From Mesorhizobium sp. (GTDB lineage: Bacteria; Pseudomonadota; Alphaproteobacteria; Rhizobiales; Rhizobiaceae), in assembly GCF_017306545.1 (NCBI RefSeq), contig NZ_JAFKID010000005.1, positions 1 to 38,212 of the forward strand: DNA of 38,212 nt. Reading direction: 5' to 3'. The position numbers and the translations under genes are program-made. This document shows, in pieces, positions 1-8,632 of the stretch (positions within the stretch are counted from its first letter, which is position 1; each line of letters starts with the position of its first letter). The notes under the pieces are model-generated. The model made no database searches. It had not been told where the DNA came from and was given only the letters and a program-made list of their open reading frames with translations.

Positions 1-945
1 CACCGCCACCGGCCTGAAGAACGGCCAGGACGAAAGCGTCCTCACCGGTCTGTCCAACTCCTTCGGCATCGGCCCGACCACCAACGTGGCCGGCAGCCCC
101 TATACGCTGAGCGTTCTCGGCACGCTGACCAACCCCAACTATTCCATCACCGCGCGCAACACCGGCACATGGACCGTCACCCCGGCACCGCTGAGCATCG
201 CCGCCGACGACCGAAGCAAGGTCTACGGCGACACGTTCGCCTTCACCGGCGGCGAATTCTCCTCGACCGGCTTGCAGAACGGCGAAAGCATCGGCCATGT
301 CGACCTGACCAGCACCGGTCAGACTAACACCGCCGGCGCCGCTGGAAGCCCCTACGCGATCAAGGCCAGCGGCGCGGCCGGCGGCAACTTCGACATCACG
401 AACTATGCCGTGACCTATATGGACGGCCACCTGACCGTCACCCCCGCACCGATCACGGTGGCAGCCAACGGCGGCACCTCGGTCTACGGTTCCTCGCCCT
501 CCGATCCCGGCTTCTTAGCGGCCGGCTTGAAGAACGGCGAAGGCCTGTCAGCCCTGACCGGCCTGTCCAACTCCTTCGGCATCACGAACGTCACCGGTGC
601 CGGCGCCCACACGCTTGTCGTCGCCGGCACTCTGACCAATCCGAACTATGCCGTCAGCCGTAGGACGCCTGCGACGTGGACCGTGACGCCGGCGCAACTC
701 ATCTATGTCGCCGACCCCGCGCGGCGCTACTTCGGCGCCGTCGACCCGGCATTCGGCGGCACGGTTACGGGTTTCGTCAACGGCGAAACGCTCGCGGCAG
801 CCACGAAGGGCGTATTGACCTTCATCTCGCCGACAACGAAAGACTCGGCGCCCGGCACATACGCCATCGATGGAACGGGTCTGGTCGCCGCCAACTACGT
901 GTTCGCGCAGGTGCCTGAAAATGCCAATGCCTTCACGATCACCAC
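1..945 (+). repeat. Tandem MBG-type protein repeats
   Basis: Three complete units and one partial unit are visible, each about 75-85 codons long. Boundaries fall near bases 190, 450 and 690, where the motif TVTPAP or TVTPAQ recurs. Units one and three are closest: both carry GLKNG, LTGLSNSFGI and GTLTNPNY. Unit four (from about base 690) is more diverged and begins with ADPARRYFG. The similarity is at both protein and DNA level, which suggests duplication within the gene. Confidence 0.7.
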
Positions 946-1741
946 GCCGCCGAGGGTCTCCAGCAGTCAGTTCGCGCCTCCTGCCGGTAATCCGCCGCCG
1001 GCCACCGTCACTATAAATTTCCAGGTTCCCGGCACCGAAGCCGCGCAACCGGAGGAGCCAGCAACCACCGGCATGACAGGTGCTGATGGAGGCGGGCCTG
1101 CGCCGGAGAGCACCGGCGGCCTGCGCAAAGGACGGTCCTACCCACCGATCAGCGAGTTCGACGCCAGCCAGTACACGCAGTTCAATATCCCCGACTACGC
1201 GCCACAGGCGAGCCAGGCCACCGTCTTCACCATGATCGCGCGCGCGGCGATCTCCAGGCAGGCCGCAAACATCGATACGTTCTGGGACGGAAAGGCAGCC
1301 GACCTGGACGGCACGACCGGCAAGAATCCGTTGGCCGGCAAGGTGACGTTCTCCGACGGCGCGGGCCATGATGTGACGCCGGGCATTGACAATGGCTTCC
1401 CGATCGTGCCGGGCAGGACCAACTTCACGAAGCTGCTCGAGAGTGGCGCCATCATGATCGGCGGCGCTTCCGGGCACGTACCTGCCCAATGGTTGCTGGC
1501 GACAGGCCTTTCGCCCGACGGCAAATCGATCCTGTGCAACGATCCGGTCACAGGCAAGGTCGTGGCATTGTCACTCGACCCGGCAACGGGCGCCGTGGGC
1601 CGGATTGTCGGCTTCTACGACCCGAAATCGAAAGGCGTGGTCCGGCTTGCCGACAACAGCGCAGCGCTGCCCGCAGGCTCCGACATCGAGGCCGTCATGG
1701 ATTTCGAGCCGTCGACGTTCTTTGCGGTCAGCATTGAATAA
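1..1741 (+). CDS. MBG-repeat large exoprotein, C-terminal part (5' truncated)
   Basis: The frame is open from base 2 and enters from outside the window, so only the last 579 residues are seen; GTG at 86 is not the real start. The first 310 or so residues are tandem MBG-type repeats, with recurring NPNY, VYG/YFG and TWTVTPA motifs. A Pro/Gly-rich linker follows, then about 190 residues ending in a segment with LLATG and NDPVTG, which looks like the second half of a papain-like C39 fold. No catalytic Cys is evident, and Gln-Trp stands where the usual His would be. MBG arrays in rhizobia often belong to filamentous-haemagglutinin-like two-partner-secretion proteins, so a secreted surface role is inferred; the N-terminal secretion domain is not visible. 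The gene converges on fixI with 73 bp between stops. Confidence 0.75.
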   Translation, partial: TATGLKNGQDESVLTGLSNSFGIGPTTNVAGSPYTLSVLGTLTNPNYSITARNTGTWTVTPAPLSIAADDRSKVYGDTFAFTGGEFSSTGLQNGESIGHVDLTSTGQTNTAGAAGSPYAIKASGAAGGNFDITNYAVTYMDGHLTVTPAPITVAANGGTSVYGSSPSDPGFLAAGLKNGEGLSALTGLSNSFGITNVTGAGAHTLVVAGTLTNPNYAVSRRTPATWTVTPAQLIYVADPARRYFGAVDPAFGGTVTGFVNGETLAAATKGVLTFISPTTKDSAPGTYAIDGTGLVAANYVFAQVPENANAFTITTPPRVSSSQFAPPAGNPPPATVTINFQVPGTEAAQPEEPATTGMTGADGGGPAPESTGGLRKGRSYPPISEFDASQYTQFNIPDYAPQASQATVFTMIARAAISRQAANIDTFWDGKAADLDGTTGKNPLAGKVTFSDGAGHDVTPGIDNGFPIVPGRTNFTKLLESGAIMIGGASGHVPAQWLLATGLSPDGKSILCNDPVTGKVVALSLDPATGAVGRIVGFYDPKSKGVVRLADNSAALPAGSDIEAVMDFEPSTFFAVSIE

Positions 1742-1814
1742 TGCCGGCAGCGCCTGTCGATCTTCAGTCGCTTCGAAGTTCTCACCGGGACCATCTGGCA
1801 AACCGGGACCGATG

Positions 1815-4091
1815 TCAGAACTCGCGGAGTTCCTGGCCACTTGCGAGGTCGCGCTTGCCGACCCTCGCCGAGCCCGCTTTGGCTGGCTTGTTCGCAGTGG
1901 ATGCTCGCCTGCCGTTCAGCCTCAACGCATTGGCGATAACCAGCAGCGAGGAGCCGGACATGGCAGCGGCCGCGATGAGCGGCGTGACATAGCCCAGGAT
2001 CGCGATCGGCACGGCGATCAGGTTGTAGGCGATGGCCAGCGCAATGTTCTGACGGATCAGTTCGCCGGCGCGCCGCGCTACCGCCAGCGCCAGCGGCACC
2101 GCCTCCAGGCTCTCGTGCAGGAAAACGAAATCGGCGGCGTTACGGCCGATGTCGGCCGCCGTCGCCGGCGCCATGGAGACGTGGGCGGCAGCCAGCGCCG
2201 GCGCGTCGTTCAGGCCGTCGCCGACCATCAGGGCCCTGTGTCCCCGCGCCGCCAGTGCGCCGATCCGTTCGACCTTGCCTGCCGGCAAAAGACTCGCCTG
2301 GACGTCGTTGATGCCGAGCTTGTCCGCAACCGTGCGGCAGTTCCGCATAGTGTCGCCGGACAAAACGGCCAGTTGCTTGCCGCTGCCGCGCAAAGCCGAC
2401 ACCGCCGGCCCGGCGCCCGGCCGCATCTCGTCCTCCAGTTCGAACCGCGCAGCCAGCTTGCCGTCGAGGCTGAGCACGGTGCCGTCGATAGTGCCGCCAT
2501 TTTCCCCCGGCGCTAATGTCCACGAAGCACGACCCAGCCGCCATTCTTCCTCGCCGCGATAGCCTTGCAGGCCGCAACCGGGGATTTCCCGGATGCCGTC
2601 GAGAGACGCGCCTCGGGTGGACGCGGAGGCGATCGCCTGCGAAACCGGATGCCGCGAGCCGGCGGCAAGTCCGGCCGCGACAGCCAGCATGTCCGGGGCG
2701 ATAGCCTCCGCATTGACGAGGCGCGGTCGGCCGAGTGTCAGCGTGCCGGTCTTGTCGAAGACGACCGTGTCGATTTCGGCCAGCCGCTCCATAGCGCCGC
2801 CGTCCTTGACCATGACGCCACCCTCGAAAAGACGCCGCGCGGCCACGACCTGCACGATCGGCACGGCAAGGCCGAGCGCGCAGGGACAGGTGATGATGAG
2901 GACTGCAATGGCAATCGTCATCGCCTTGCGCCAATCACCGTCCGCCGCCATCCAGCCGAGGAACGTCAGCAGGGCGGTCAGGTGCACCACCGGTGCGTAG
3001 AGCGAAGACACCCGTTCGGCGATGCGCCGGTAGCGCGCGCGGCCGCCCTCCGCCGCCTCCATCATGCGCGTCATTTCGGCAAGGAAGGAATCGGTCGCCG
3101 CACGCAAGGCGACCAGGGTAATCGGGCCGGTCAGGTTCAGCGTCCCAGCACGAACCTCCGCGCCGGCTTCGACCGCCTGCGGCGCTCCCTCCCCCGTCAC
3201 CAGCGAGCAATCGAGATCGGAACTTCCGGCGATCACTTCGGAATCGACCGGGATGCGCTCGCCGGCGACGACGAGCAGGCGCATTCCAGGCTCGATCTCG
3301 GCGACCGGCCGGTAGCTGCGCCCGCCCTCGGCGTCGAGCACGACGGCGCCCTGCGACGCCAGGCGCGACAGGCCGAGCACCGCCGCCCGCGCCCGGTTGC
3401 GCATGACATGGTCCAGCGTGCGGCCGATCAGCAGGAAGAAAAGCAGCGTGATGGACGCATCGAAGTAGACGTGCTCGCCGTGGTTGATCGTCTCGTAGAG
3501 GCTCATCGCATAGGCGAGCGATACGCCGATGGCGATCGGCACGTCCATGTTCATGCGGCCGTGGCGCAGTGCGCCCCACGCCGAGCGATAATAGACGCGA
3601 CCGGAAAACAGCAGCGCCGGCAAGGCGATGAACGCCGAGATCCAGTGGAACAGGTCGCGCGTCGCGCCTTCGGCGCCCGACCACACGGAAACGGAAAGCA
3701 GCATGATGTTGCTGGCGGCGAAACCGGCAACCGCCAGCGCGCGAATGAGTTCGGACAGCGTGCGGTCCCGCTGGCCTGCTGCTTCGTCGAACAGATGGGC
3801 CGGATAGCCGATGCCGTTCAGCGCCTCGACGACGGGCGGCGGCTCCTCGCCCTGCCAGCGCACGCTGACGCGCTTCGTCGACAGGTTCACCCGTGCCGCC
3901 GTAACACCGGCAAGACTTGCCAGCCGCCGCTCGACGGTCTGGATGCAGGCCGCGCAATGCACGCCTGGCACCGACAACTCGATCTGAAAAGCGCCGTTGC
4001 CGAGCGGGCGTGCCGCAAGGCCGATCTCACGCGCCGACAGCGAAACACCCATGTCGAGCGCCGCTTCGGTTCCGGGCGCACAGCAACTCAT
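1815..4091 (-). CDS. fixI: Cu(I)-exporting P1B-type ATPase FixI/CcoI
   Basis: This 758-residue P-type ATPase should pump Cu(I) out of the cytoplasm for assembly of the cbb3-type high-affinity oxidase. It begins MSCCAPG, as rhizobial FixI proteins do, and has one N-terminal HMA domain (CAAC, residues 46-49). The copper-path CPC motif is near residue 402, the phosphorylation motif DKTGT near 445, an HP motif near 480 and GDGLNDAP near 625. Late helices carry YN and MSGSS, the P1B-1 (copper) signature. The ATG has GGAG about 8 nt upstream. Normally fixI sits in fixGHIS; here neither fixG/fixH upstream nor fixS downstream is present, and no TTGAT-N4-ATCAA anaerobox was seen upstream. The family call is firm; a role with a cbb3 oxidase in this strain is inferred. 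Confidence 0.9.
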   Translation of the reverse strand: MSCCAPGTEAALDMGVSLSAREIGLAARPLGNGAFQIELSVPGVHCAACIQTVERRLASLAGVTAARVNLSTKRVSVRWQGEEPPPVVEALNGIGYPAHLFDEAAGQRDRTLSELIRALAVAGFAASNIMLLSVSVWSGAEGATRDLFHWISAFIALPALLFSGRVYYRSAWGALRHGRMNMDVPIAIGVSLAYAMSLYETINHGEHVYFDASITLLFFLLIGRTLDHVMRNRARAAVLGLSRLASQGAVVLDAEGGRSYRPVAEIEPGMRLLVVAGERIPVDSEVIAGSSDLDCSLVTGEGAPQAVEAGAEVRAGTLNLTGPITLVALRAATDSFLAEMTRMMEAAEGGRARYRRIAERVSSLYAPVVHLTALLTFLGWMAADGDWRKAMTIAIAVLIITCPCALGLAVPIVQVVAARRLFEGGVMVKDGGAMERLAEIDTVVFDKTGTLTLGRPRLVNAEAIAPDMLAVAAGLAAGSRHPVSQAIASASTRGASLDGIREIPGCGLQGYRGEEEWRLGRASWTLAPGENGGTIDGTVLSLDGKLAARFELEDEMRPGAGPAVSALRGSGKQLAVLSGDTMRNCRTVADKLGINDVQASLLPAGKVERIGALAARGHRALMVGDGLNDAPALAAAHVSMAPATAADIGRNAADFVFLHESLEAVPLALAVARRAGELIRQNIALAIAYNLIAVPIAILGYVTPLIAAAAMSGSSLLVIANALRLNGRRASTANKPAKAGSARVGKRDLASGQELREF

Positions 4092-4560
4092 GGCACAACT
4101 CCGTCAAGGGCGGGACCGCAAGCGATGGTCCGACAGTTATACGACAGCCGCACCGGCCTCCTTCCAGTGCCGCCTTCGATGCGCATCGCAGGCATGTTCC
4201 GGTTGTCCGGTCATGATCTAACGGCATGACCGCCGTGATCGTCAACGGACGGCGCCTTGCCCTGAATACGGCATCTAGCCGCAGGGCCGGCCGATGGCGA
4301 CTGCATAGAAGGGAGCGCGACCAAAAAAGGGCGCTCGCCACGCCCCTGCATCACCTTGCCTGGATGGTTCTTGCCACTCAACCGCACCCGGCATGGTTCA
4401 CCGACCATGCGCCAGCTTTTGCCAAGTCGGTTGCCTTGGGCGCCACACGCCGCAACAGCGTAGGCAAACCGACCGAACCCAAAGAACCGGTCATTTTTGA
4501 ATTCCATTTGACTGAATAAAGGATCGATGCCAACCTTCCTATCGGGAGAGAGCGTGCACA
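4092..4560. other. Intergenic region between fixI and the ROK regulator
   Basis: This 469-bp divergent intergenic region holds no ORF with recognisable protein features. A perfect inverted repeat lies at 4391-4410. An AT-rich patch at 4491-4520 contains GAATTC and TTGACT (4508-4513), which could be operator or -35 material for the ROK gene, but no convincing -10 box follows. The sequence GGGAGAG at 4544-4550 lies about 10 nt before the ROK ATG and may be its ribosome binding site. No remnant of fixH was recognised. Confidence 0.5.
4391..4410. promoter_or_regulatory. Inverted repeat upstream of ROK operon
   Basis: Perfect 7-bp arms GCATGGT and ACCATGC are separated by 6 nt. The site lies about 150 bp upstream of the ROK regulator start. 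It could be an operator for that regulator or for another factor; no further copy was found, so function is unproven. Confidence 0.25.
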
Positions 4561-5727
4561 ATGGCACTTCGGGGGACCAACCAGGAATTTGGGCGGCCTT
4601 ACAACCGGCGCATCGTGCTGGAAGCCATTCGTCTTGGCGGACCGCTGGTGCGCGGCGAGATCGCCCGGCGCGTCGGCTTGACCGTGCAGACCGTTTCGAC
4701 AATCGTGCGCGAACTCGCGGAGCAAGGCTACGTCCTCTCGGCACGCGAGCAACCGAAAGGCCGAGGCCTTCCAGCCTCCGCGCTGCGCATCAATCCCGAG
4801 GGCGGCCATGCCGTCGGCGTCCATCTGACGCCGCTCGGCGTGGATGCGGCCCTGATCGACCTCAGCGGCGAAGTCATCGGCAGCGCCCATCGCGAGGCGC
4901 CGCAGGCCTCGCCCGATTTGGCCTTCGACCTGATTGCCGCCATGGTGCCGGAACTGACCGGCCTGCGTCCCGGCGGCCGCATTCTCGGGGTGGGCATGGC
5001 CTTGCCGGGACCGTTCGACGTGGAGTCCATGAGCTTCGTCGGCCCCACCACAATGACCGGCTGGACCGGCGTTGCCCTCAAGGAAAGGTTGGCGGAGGCA
5101 AGCGGGCTGGCCGCCTTCATCGAAACCGACATGGCGGCCGCCGCGCTCGGCGAGCAGCTTTACGGCTACGGCACGCAACTGTCGGACTACTATTATCTCT
5201 ATTTCGGCTACGGTCTCGGCGGCGCCATGGTGCGCGAGGGCACCGTCATGCGCGGCGCGCGCGGCAACGCCGGCGAGATCGGTCATATCCCCGTGGTTCC
5301 AGACGGCGAGGCCTGCCCGTGCGGCAACCGCGGCTGCCTGGAACGCTACGTGTCGCTGGAAGCCCTCCAGCGGCGCGGCCAAGGCGAGAGCGATTGGGTC
5401 GCTGGCATCGGTCCGCTCTTCCGCAATGCCATCGTGACCATCGAAAATCTCTTCGATCCCGAAACGGTGGTGATCGGCGGCCTGGCGCCGACGAGCCTGA
5501 TCGAACGGCTGGCGGGCGAGGCGGCGGCGCTGCCGAATTCCGTTTCGGCGCGCCGCAATCGCGCCCATCCACGTATCGTGGTGGCGCGCGGCGGCAAGCA
5601 TTCGGTGCTGCGCGGGGCGGCGGCCCTTGCCGTGTCGGGCACCCTGTCGCCGCGCTTCGGCCAGATGTTCGCGACCGCGCGCGACCGCGACCAATCCATT
5701 CCGCTCGGCAAGGGAGTGGCGGCATGA
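4561..5727 (+). CDS. ROK-family transcriptional regulator
   Basis: This 388-residue protein has an N-terminal winged helix-turn-helix (residues about 12-70) and a C-terminal ROK sugar-kinase-like domain. The ROK zinc site is intact: His242 in GHIP followed by Cys252, Cys254 and Cys259 in a CxC-x4-C pattern, ending GCLE. The kinase region around Asp190 reads ETDM rather than the usual NDAN-type sequence, which fits a sugar-sensing repressor rather than a kinase. It is the first gene of the transporter operon and its stop overlaps the start of the ATPase gene by 4 nt (ATGA). ROK repressors next to Frc-type transporters usually control that transporter, so it probably senses the imported sugar or its phosphate. 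Confidence 0.88.
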   Translation: MALRGTNQEFGRPYNRRIVLEAIRLGGPLVRGEIARRVGLTVQTVSTIVRELAEQGYVLSAREQPKGRGLPASALRINPEGGHAVGVHLTPLGVDAALIDLSGEVIGSAHREAPQASPDLAFDLIAAMVPELTGLRPGGRILGVGMALPGPFDVESMSFVGPTTMTGWTGVALKERLAEASGLAAFIETDMAAAALGEQLYGYGTQLSDYYYLYFGYGLGGAMVREGTVMRGARGNAGEIGHIPVVPDGEACPCGNRGCLERYVSLEALQRRGQGESDWVAGIGPLFRNAIVTIENLFDPETVVIGGLAPTSLIERLAGEAAALPNSVSARRNRAHPRIVVARGGKHSVLRGAAALAVSGTLSPRFGQMFATARDRDQSIPLGKGVAA

Positions 5728-6488
5728 GCGAACCTCTTCTGGTTCTGGACGACATCCGCAAGAACTACGGCGCCATCGAAGCGCTGAAAGGCGTCTCCTT
5801 CTCGATGGCGAAGGGCGAGGTCATCGCCCTGCTCGGCGACAACGGCGCCGGCAAGTCGACGCTGGTCAAGATCATCTCGGGCGGGCTGGAGCCCACCTCC
5901 GGCAAGATGCTGTTCGAAGGCAAGGAATTTCTCGCCCACACGCCTGCCGAGGCGAAGGCCGCCGGCATCGAGACGGTCTACCAGGACCTGTCGCTGTGCA
6001 CGAACGTCGATGTCGTCGCCAATTTCTTCATGGGCCGCGAGATCACCCGCAAGGTGCTCGGCGTGCCGGTGCTGGACGAACGCGCCATGGAAGACGTGGT
6101 GGCCAAGGCGCTCGCCGACGCCGGCACCCGCATTCCCTCGTTGCGCACTAACGTAGAGCATCTTTCGGGCGGCCAGCGCCAGGCGATCGAGTTGAACCGC
6201 TTCGTCCATTGGGGCGGCAAGCTGGTTCTGCTGGACGAACCCTTCGCCGCGCTCGGCGTCGACCAGACACGGCGCGGCCTGGAGATGATCCGCAAGGTTG
6301 CCGCCCAGGGCATCGGCGTCATCATCATCACCCACATCATGCAGCAGGCCTTCCAGGTCGCCGACCGCATCGTGGTGATCCGCCAGGGCGTCGTGGCGGG
6401 TGACGTCGAAACCCGGAAGACAAGTCCCGATCAGGTGATCTCGATGATCACCGGGGAAACGCATGTCGGTGCCGGACCGGCAGGCTGA
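5724..6488 (+). CDS. Sugar ABC transporter ATP-binding protein (Frc/CUT2 type)
   Basis: A 254-residue cytoplasmic ATPase that powers sugar import. It has a Walker A (GDNGAGKST, residues 38-46), ABC signature LSGGQ (147-151), Walker B LLDEP and a switch His in ITHIMQ. There is only one ABC domain. Most CUT2 transporters (Rbs, Xyl) have two fused domains of about 500 residues; the fructose-type FrcA branch has one, which this matches. The ATG at 5724 overlaps the ROK stop in an ATGA junction, implying translational coupling. The cognate binding protein and permease follow. Confidence 0.9.
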   Translation: MSEPLLVLDDIRKNYGAIEALKGVSFSMAKGEVIALLGDNGAGKSTLVKIISGGLEPTSGKMLFEGKEFLAHTPAEAKAAGIETVYQDLSLCTNVDVVANFFMGREITRKVLGVPVLDERAMEDVVAKALADAGTRIPSLRTNVEHLSGGQRQAIELNRFVHWGGKLVLLDEPFAALGVDQTRRGLEMIRKVAAQGIGVIIITHIMQQAFQVADRIVVIRQGVVAGDVETRKTSPDQVISMITGETHVGAGPAG

Positions 6489-6512
6489 AGGGAAAGAGGG
6501 GTCCGGCATAAC

Positions 6513-6518
6513 AGGAGG
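6513..6518 (+). promoter_or_regulatory. Strong ribosome binding site of the sugar-binding protein
   Basis: The perfect Shine-Dalgarno core AGGAGG lies 6 nt before the ATG at 6525. It is stronger than those of its operon neighbours: the permease at 7626 has no good match. This fits the high level of binding protein usually needed relative to membrane subunits. Confidence 0.75.
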
Positions 6519-6524
6519 AACGAT

Positions 6525-7565
6525 ATGAAGAGAATTCTTCTTTCCATCTTCGGTATCCTGGCACTGGCCTTTGCCACGCTCACGCCGGCATTCGCCCAGT
6601 CCAAGGGGACCGTCTACTACCTCGTCCCGACCTTGCTCGACGAGTTCCAGACCGGCTCGGTGAGCGCGCTTGAGATGTTTCTCAAGCAGGTCGGCTACGA
6701 GATGAAAACGCTGAACGCCGACAACAAGACCGACGCCCAGCAGAGCCAGATGAACGACGTCATCGCGCTCAAGCCGGCGGCCATCATCCTTGCCGCCGTC
6801 GACTTCAATGCGTTGAAGCCTTCGGTTGAATCGGCTCGCGCCGCCGGCATTCCGGTGGTCGAGTTCGACCGCCCGATCACTTCGACCAAGTCGGACTTCA
6901 CCTCTGTCGCCGGCACGGTCGAGATCGGCCATGTCGCGGCCGATTCCGCCGAAAAGCTGCTGAAGGAAAAGAACGGCGCGGTGAAGGGCAAGATCCTGCA
7001 AGTGCTGGGCGACCCCGGCGACCCCTACACGCTGGATATCCAGAAGGGCTTCGAGGAGAAGATGAAGGCGTTTCCGGACGTCAAGATCATCTCCCTGCCG
7101 GCCATGCAGTGGGAAGCCTCGAATGCCGGCACCATCGTGTCCGACCAGTTGCAGGCCAATCCCGACATCGACCTGATCTTCAGCCATGCCGCGCACCTCT
7201 CGGTGGCGGCGGTCGCATCGCTGGAATCGGCCGGCAAGAAGCCGGGCGACATCATGCTGATGAGTTCGAACGGCGCGCCGGTCGGCCTCGACCTGATCCG
7301 CAAGGGCTGGCTGAACGTCGAGGTGGAGCAGCCGCTCTACGCACAGGCGGCTGCCGTGGCGATGCTCATGGACAAGATCGTCAACAAGCAGGAAATCAAG
7401 CCCGGCGAGTATGACGTGATCGGCCTGAAGGGCGTCGTCACCAACGAGGAATGGGGTCCGAACCTGAAGGTTCCGGGCGCCGCCATCGACAAGTCCAATG
7501 TCGACGACCCGAAATTCTGGGGCAACCAGAAGCCGCCGACGGACAAGATCAAGTCCGTCGAGTAA
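6525..7565 (+). CDS. Periplasmic sugar-binding protein of ABC transporter
   Basis: A 346-residue protein of the Peripla_BP_4 (ribose/fructose-binding) type. The first 24 residues form a clear Sec signal peptide (KR, hydrophobic core, PAFA cleavage site before QS). The mature protein has typical features: an early [12 protein letters not shown] segment, [13 protein letters not shown] and a VVEFDRPI strand. It should capture a monosaccharide or polyol in the periplasm and deliver it to the permease at 7626. The exact sugar cannot be read from the sequence; the neighbouring dehydrogenase and D-lyxose isomerase suggest a rare pentose, hexose or polyol. Confidence 0.9.
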   Translation: MKRILLSIFGILALAFATLTPAFAQSKGTVYYLVPTLLDEFQTGSVSALEMFLKQVGYEMKTLNADNKTDAQQSQMNDVIALKPAAIILAAVDFNALKPSVESARAAGIPVVEFDRPITSTKSDFTSVAGTVEIGHVAADSAEKLLKEKNGAVKGKILQVLGDPGDPYTLDIQKGFEEKMKAFPDVKIISLPAMQWEASNAGTIVSDQLQANPDIDLIFSHAAHLSVAAVASLESAGKKPGDIMLMSSNGAPVGLDLIRKGWLNVEVEQPLYAQAAAVAMLMDKIVNKQEIKPGEYDVIGLKGVVTNEEWGPNLKVPGAAIDKSNVDDPKFWGNQKPPTDKIKSVE

Positions 7566-7576
7566 TCCAACCTCCC

Positions 7577-7603
7577 TGCCCCGGACCGCGCCGGTCCGGG
7601 GCA
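7577..7603 (+). promoter_or_regulatory. Intercistronic stem-loop after binding-protein gene
   Basis: An 11-bp perfect stem (TGCCCCGGACC with GGTCCGGGGCA) with a 5-nt loop lies 11 nt after the binding-protein stop. It is followed by TCTTCTCC, not a T run, so it is more likely a 3' mRNA-stabilising structure or a leaky attenuator than a full terminator. It would raise binding-protein mRNA relative to the permease downstream. Confidence 0.6.
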
Positions 7604-7625
7604 TCTTCTCCAGCCGGATCGACCG

Positions 7626-8621
7626 ATGAACCCTCGCACCCGCCGCATACTCGAGTTCGTCCTCGACAACCTCGTCTGGTTCATGCTGCTGTTCGTGCTG
7701 GCGATTTTTTCGGCCTTCGTGCCGAACTATTTCCAGCTCGGCATTTTCGCCAACATCATCGAGGCTTCGAGCGTTCTCGGCGTCATGTCGATCGGCCTGG
7801 CACTGGTCATCATCGCCGGCCACATGGACCTTTCGGTGGAATCCGTGGCGGCGCTGGCGGCGATGGCAGTCGGCATTCTCTTCTGCTCCGCAGGCATCGG
7901 CTACGGCTACCAGATCCATCCCGAATGGCTGATGGTGCCGGTTTCGATCGCGGTCGCGCTCGCCGTCGGCGGCATCATCGGCCTGTTCAACGGCTACCTC
8001 ATCGTCAAGGCGAAGATGAACGCCTTCATCATCACGCTCGCCTCCTATATCTGGGTGCGCGGACTGGTGCTGGCGATCTCCGGCGGCCGCTCGGCGCAAG
8101 ACCTCGCGCCGGCAATCCGCTGGTTCGGTATCCAGCGCCTGCTCGGCCTGCCGTTGACCGCCTGGATCGCCATCGGCTGCTTCGTGGTCTTCTCTCTCAT
8201 CATGGCCAAGACGCCGTTCGGGCGTCATCTCGTGATGATCGGCGGCAACGAGACGGCCACCTTTCGGGCCGGCATCCGCGTCACCCGCAATCTGATCCTC
8301 GCCTTCGTGCTGGCGGGCGCTATCGCCGGCCTGTCAGGCTGGCTGCTCGCCGTGCGCACGTCCGGCGCCACCGCCAATCTCGGCATCGGGCTCTTGTTCA
8401 ACGCCTTCGCCGCCGTCGTCATCGGCGGCGTCAGCCTGAAAGGCGGCGTCGGCTCGCTGCCCGGTGTCTATGCCGGCGTGCTTTTGCTGTCGGCCATCAA
8501 CACCGCGATCAACCTGATGGGCCTGCCGGCGAATTTCACCCAGGTCATCCACGGCCTGCTCGTGCTCGCCGCCGTCATGCTCGACACGTTCAAGCAGACC
8601 ATCCGGCAGCGGCTGGCATAG
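7626..8621 (+). CDS. Sugar ABC transporter permease (CUT2 type)
   Basis: A 331-residue, very hydrophobic inner-membrane protein of the BPD_transp_2 (RbsC/FrcC) family. It carries the family motif AGHMDLSVES in the first third, and a late GGVSLKGGVGSLPG segment typical of these permeases, with about eight to ten predicted membrane spans. It should form the translocation channel with the ATPase at 5724. A 60-bp gap with a strong hairpin separates it from the binding-protein gene, and its own ribosome binding site is weak, so lower expression is expected. Confidence 0.9.
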   Translation: MNPRTRRILEFVLDNLVWFMLLFVLAIFSAFVPNYFQLGIFANIIEASSVLGVMSIGLALVIIAGHMDLSVESVAALAAMAVGILFCSAGIGYGYQIHPEWLMVPVSIAVALAVGGIIGLFNGYLIVKAKMNAFIITLASYIWVRGLVLAISGGRSAQDLAPAIRWFGIQRLLGLPLTAWIAIGCFVVFSLIMAKTPFGRHLVMIGGNETATFRAGIRVTRNLILAFVLAGAIAGLSGWLLAVRTSGATANLGIGLLFNAFAAVVIGGVSLKGGVGSLPGVYAGVLLLSAINTAINLMGLPANFTQVIHGLLVLAAVMLDTFKQTIRQRLA

Positions 8622-8632
8622 GAGTCGGAAAA

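Noticed and set aside
2565-4229. 554-codon plus-strand ORF opposite fixI
   Set aside because: Antisense to a gene with all P-type ATPase motifs; composition is that of a shadow frame.
4226-4519. 97-codon ORF between fixI and the ROK gene
   Set aside because: No ribosome binding site, no recognisable motif and Arg/His-rich composition; treated as intergenic.
5346-8228. 960-codon ORF opposite the sugar transporter genes
   Set aside because: It is antisense to four clearly identified genes and has low-complexity Asp, His, Arg and Gln composition, typical of a shadow frame.
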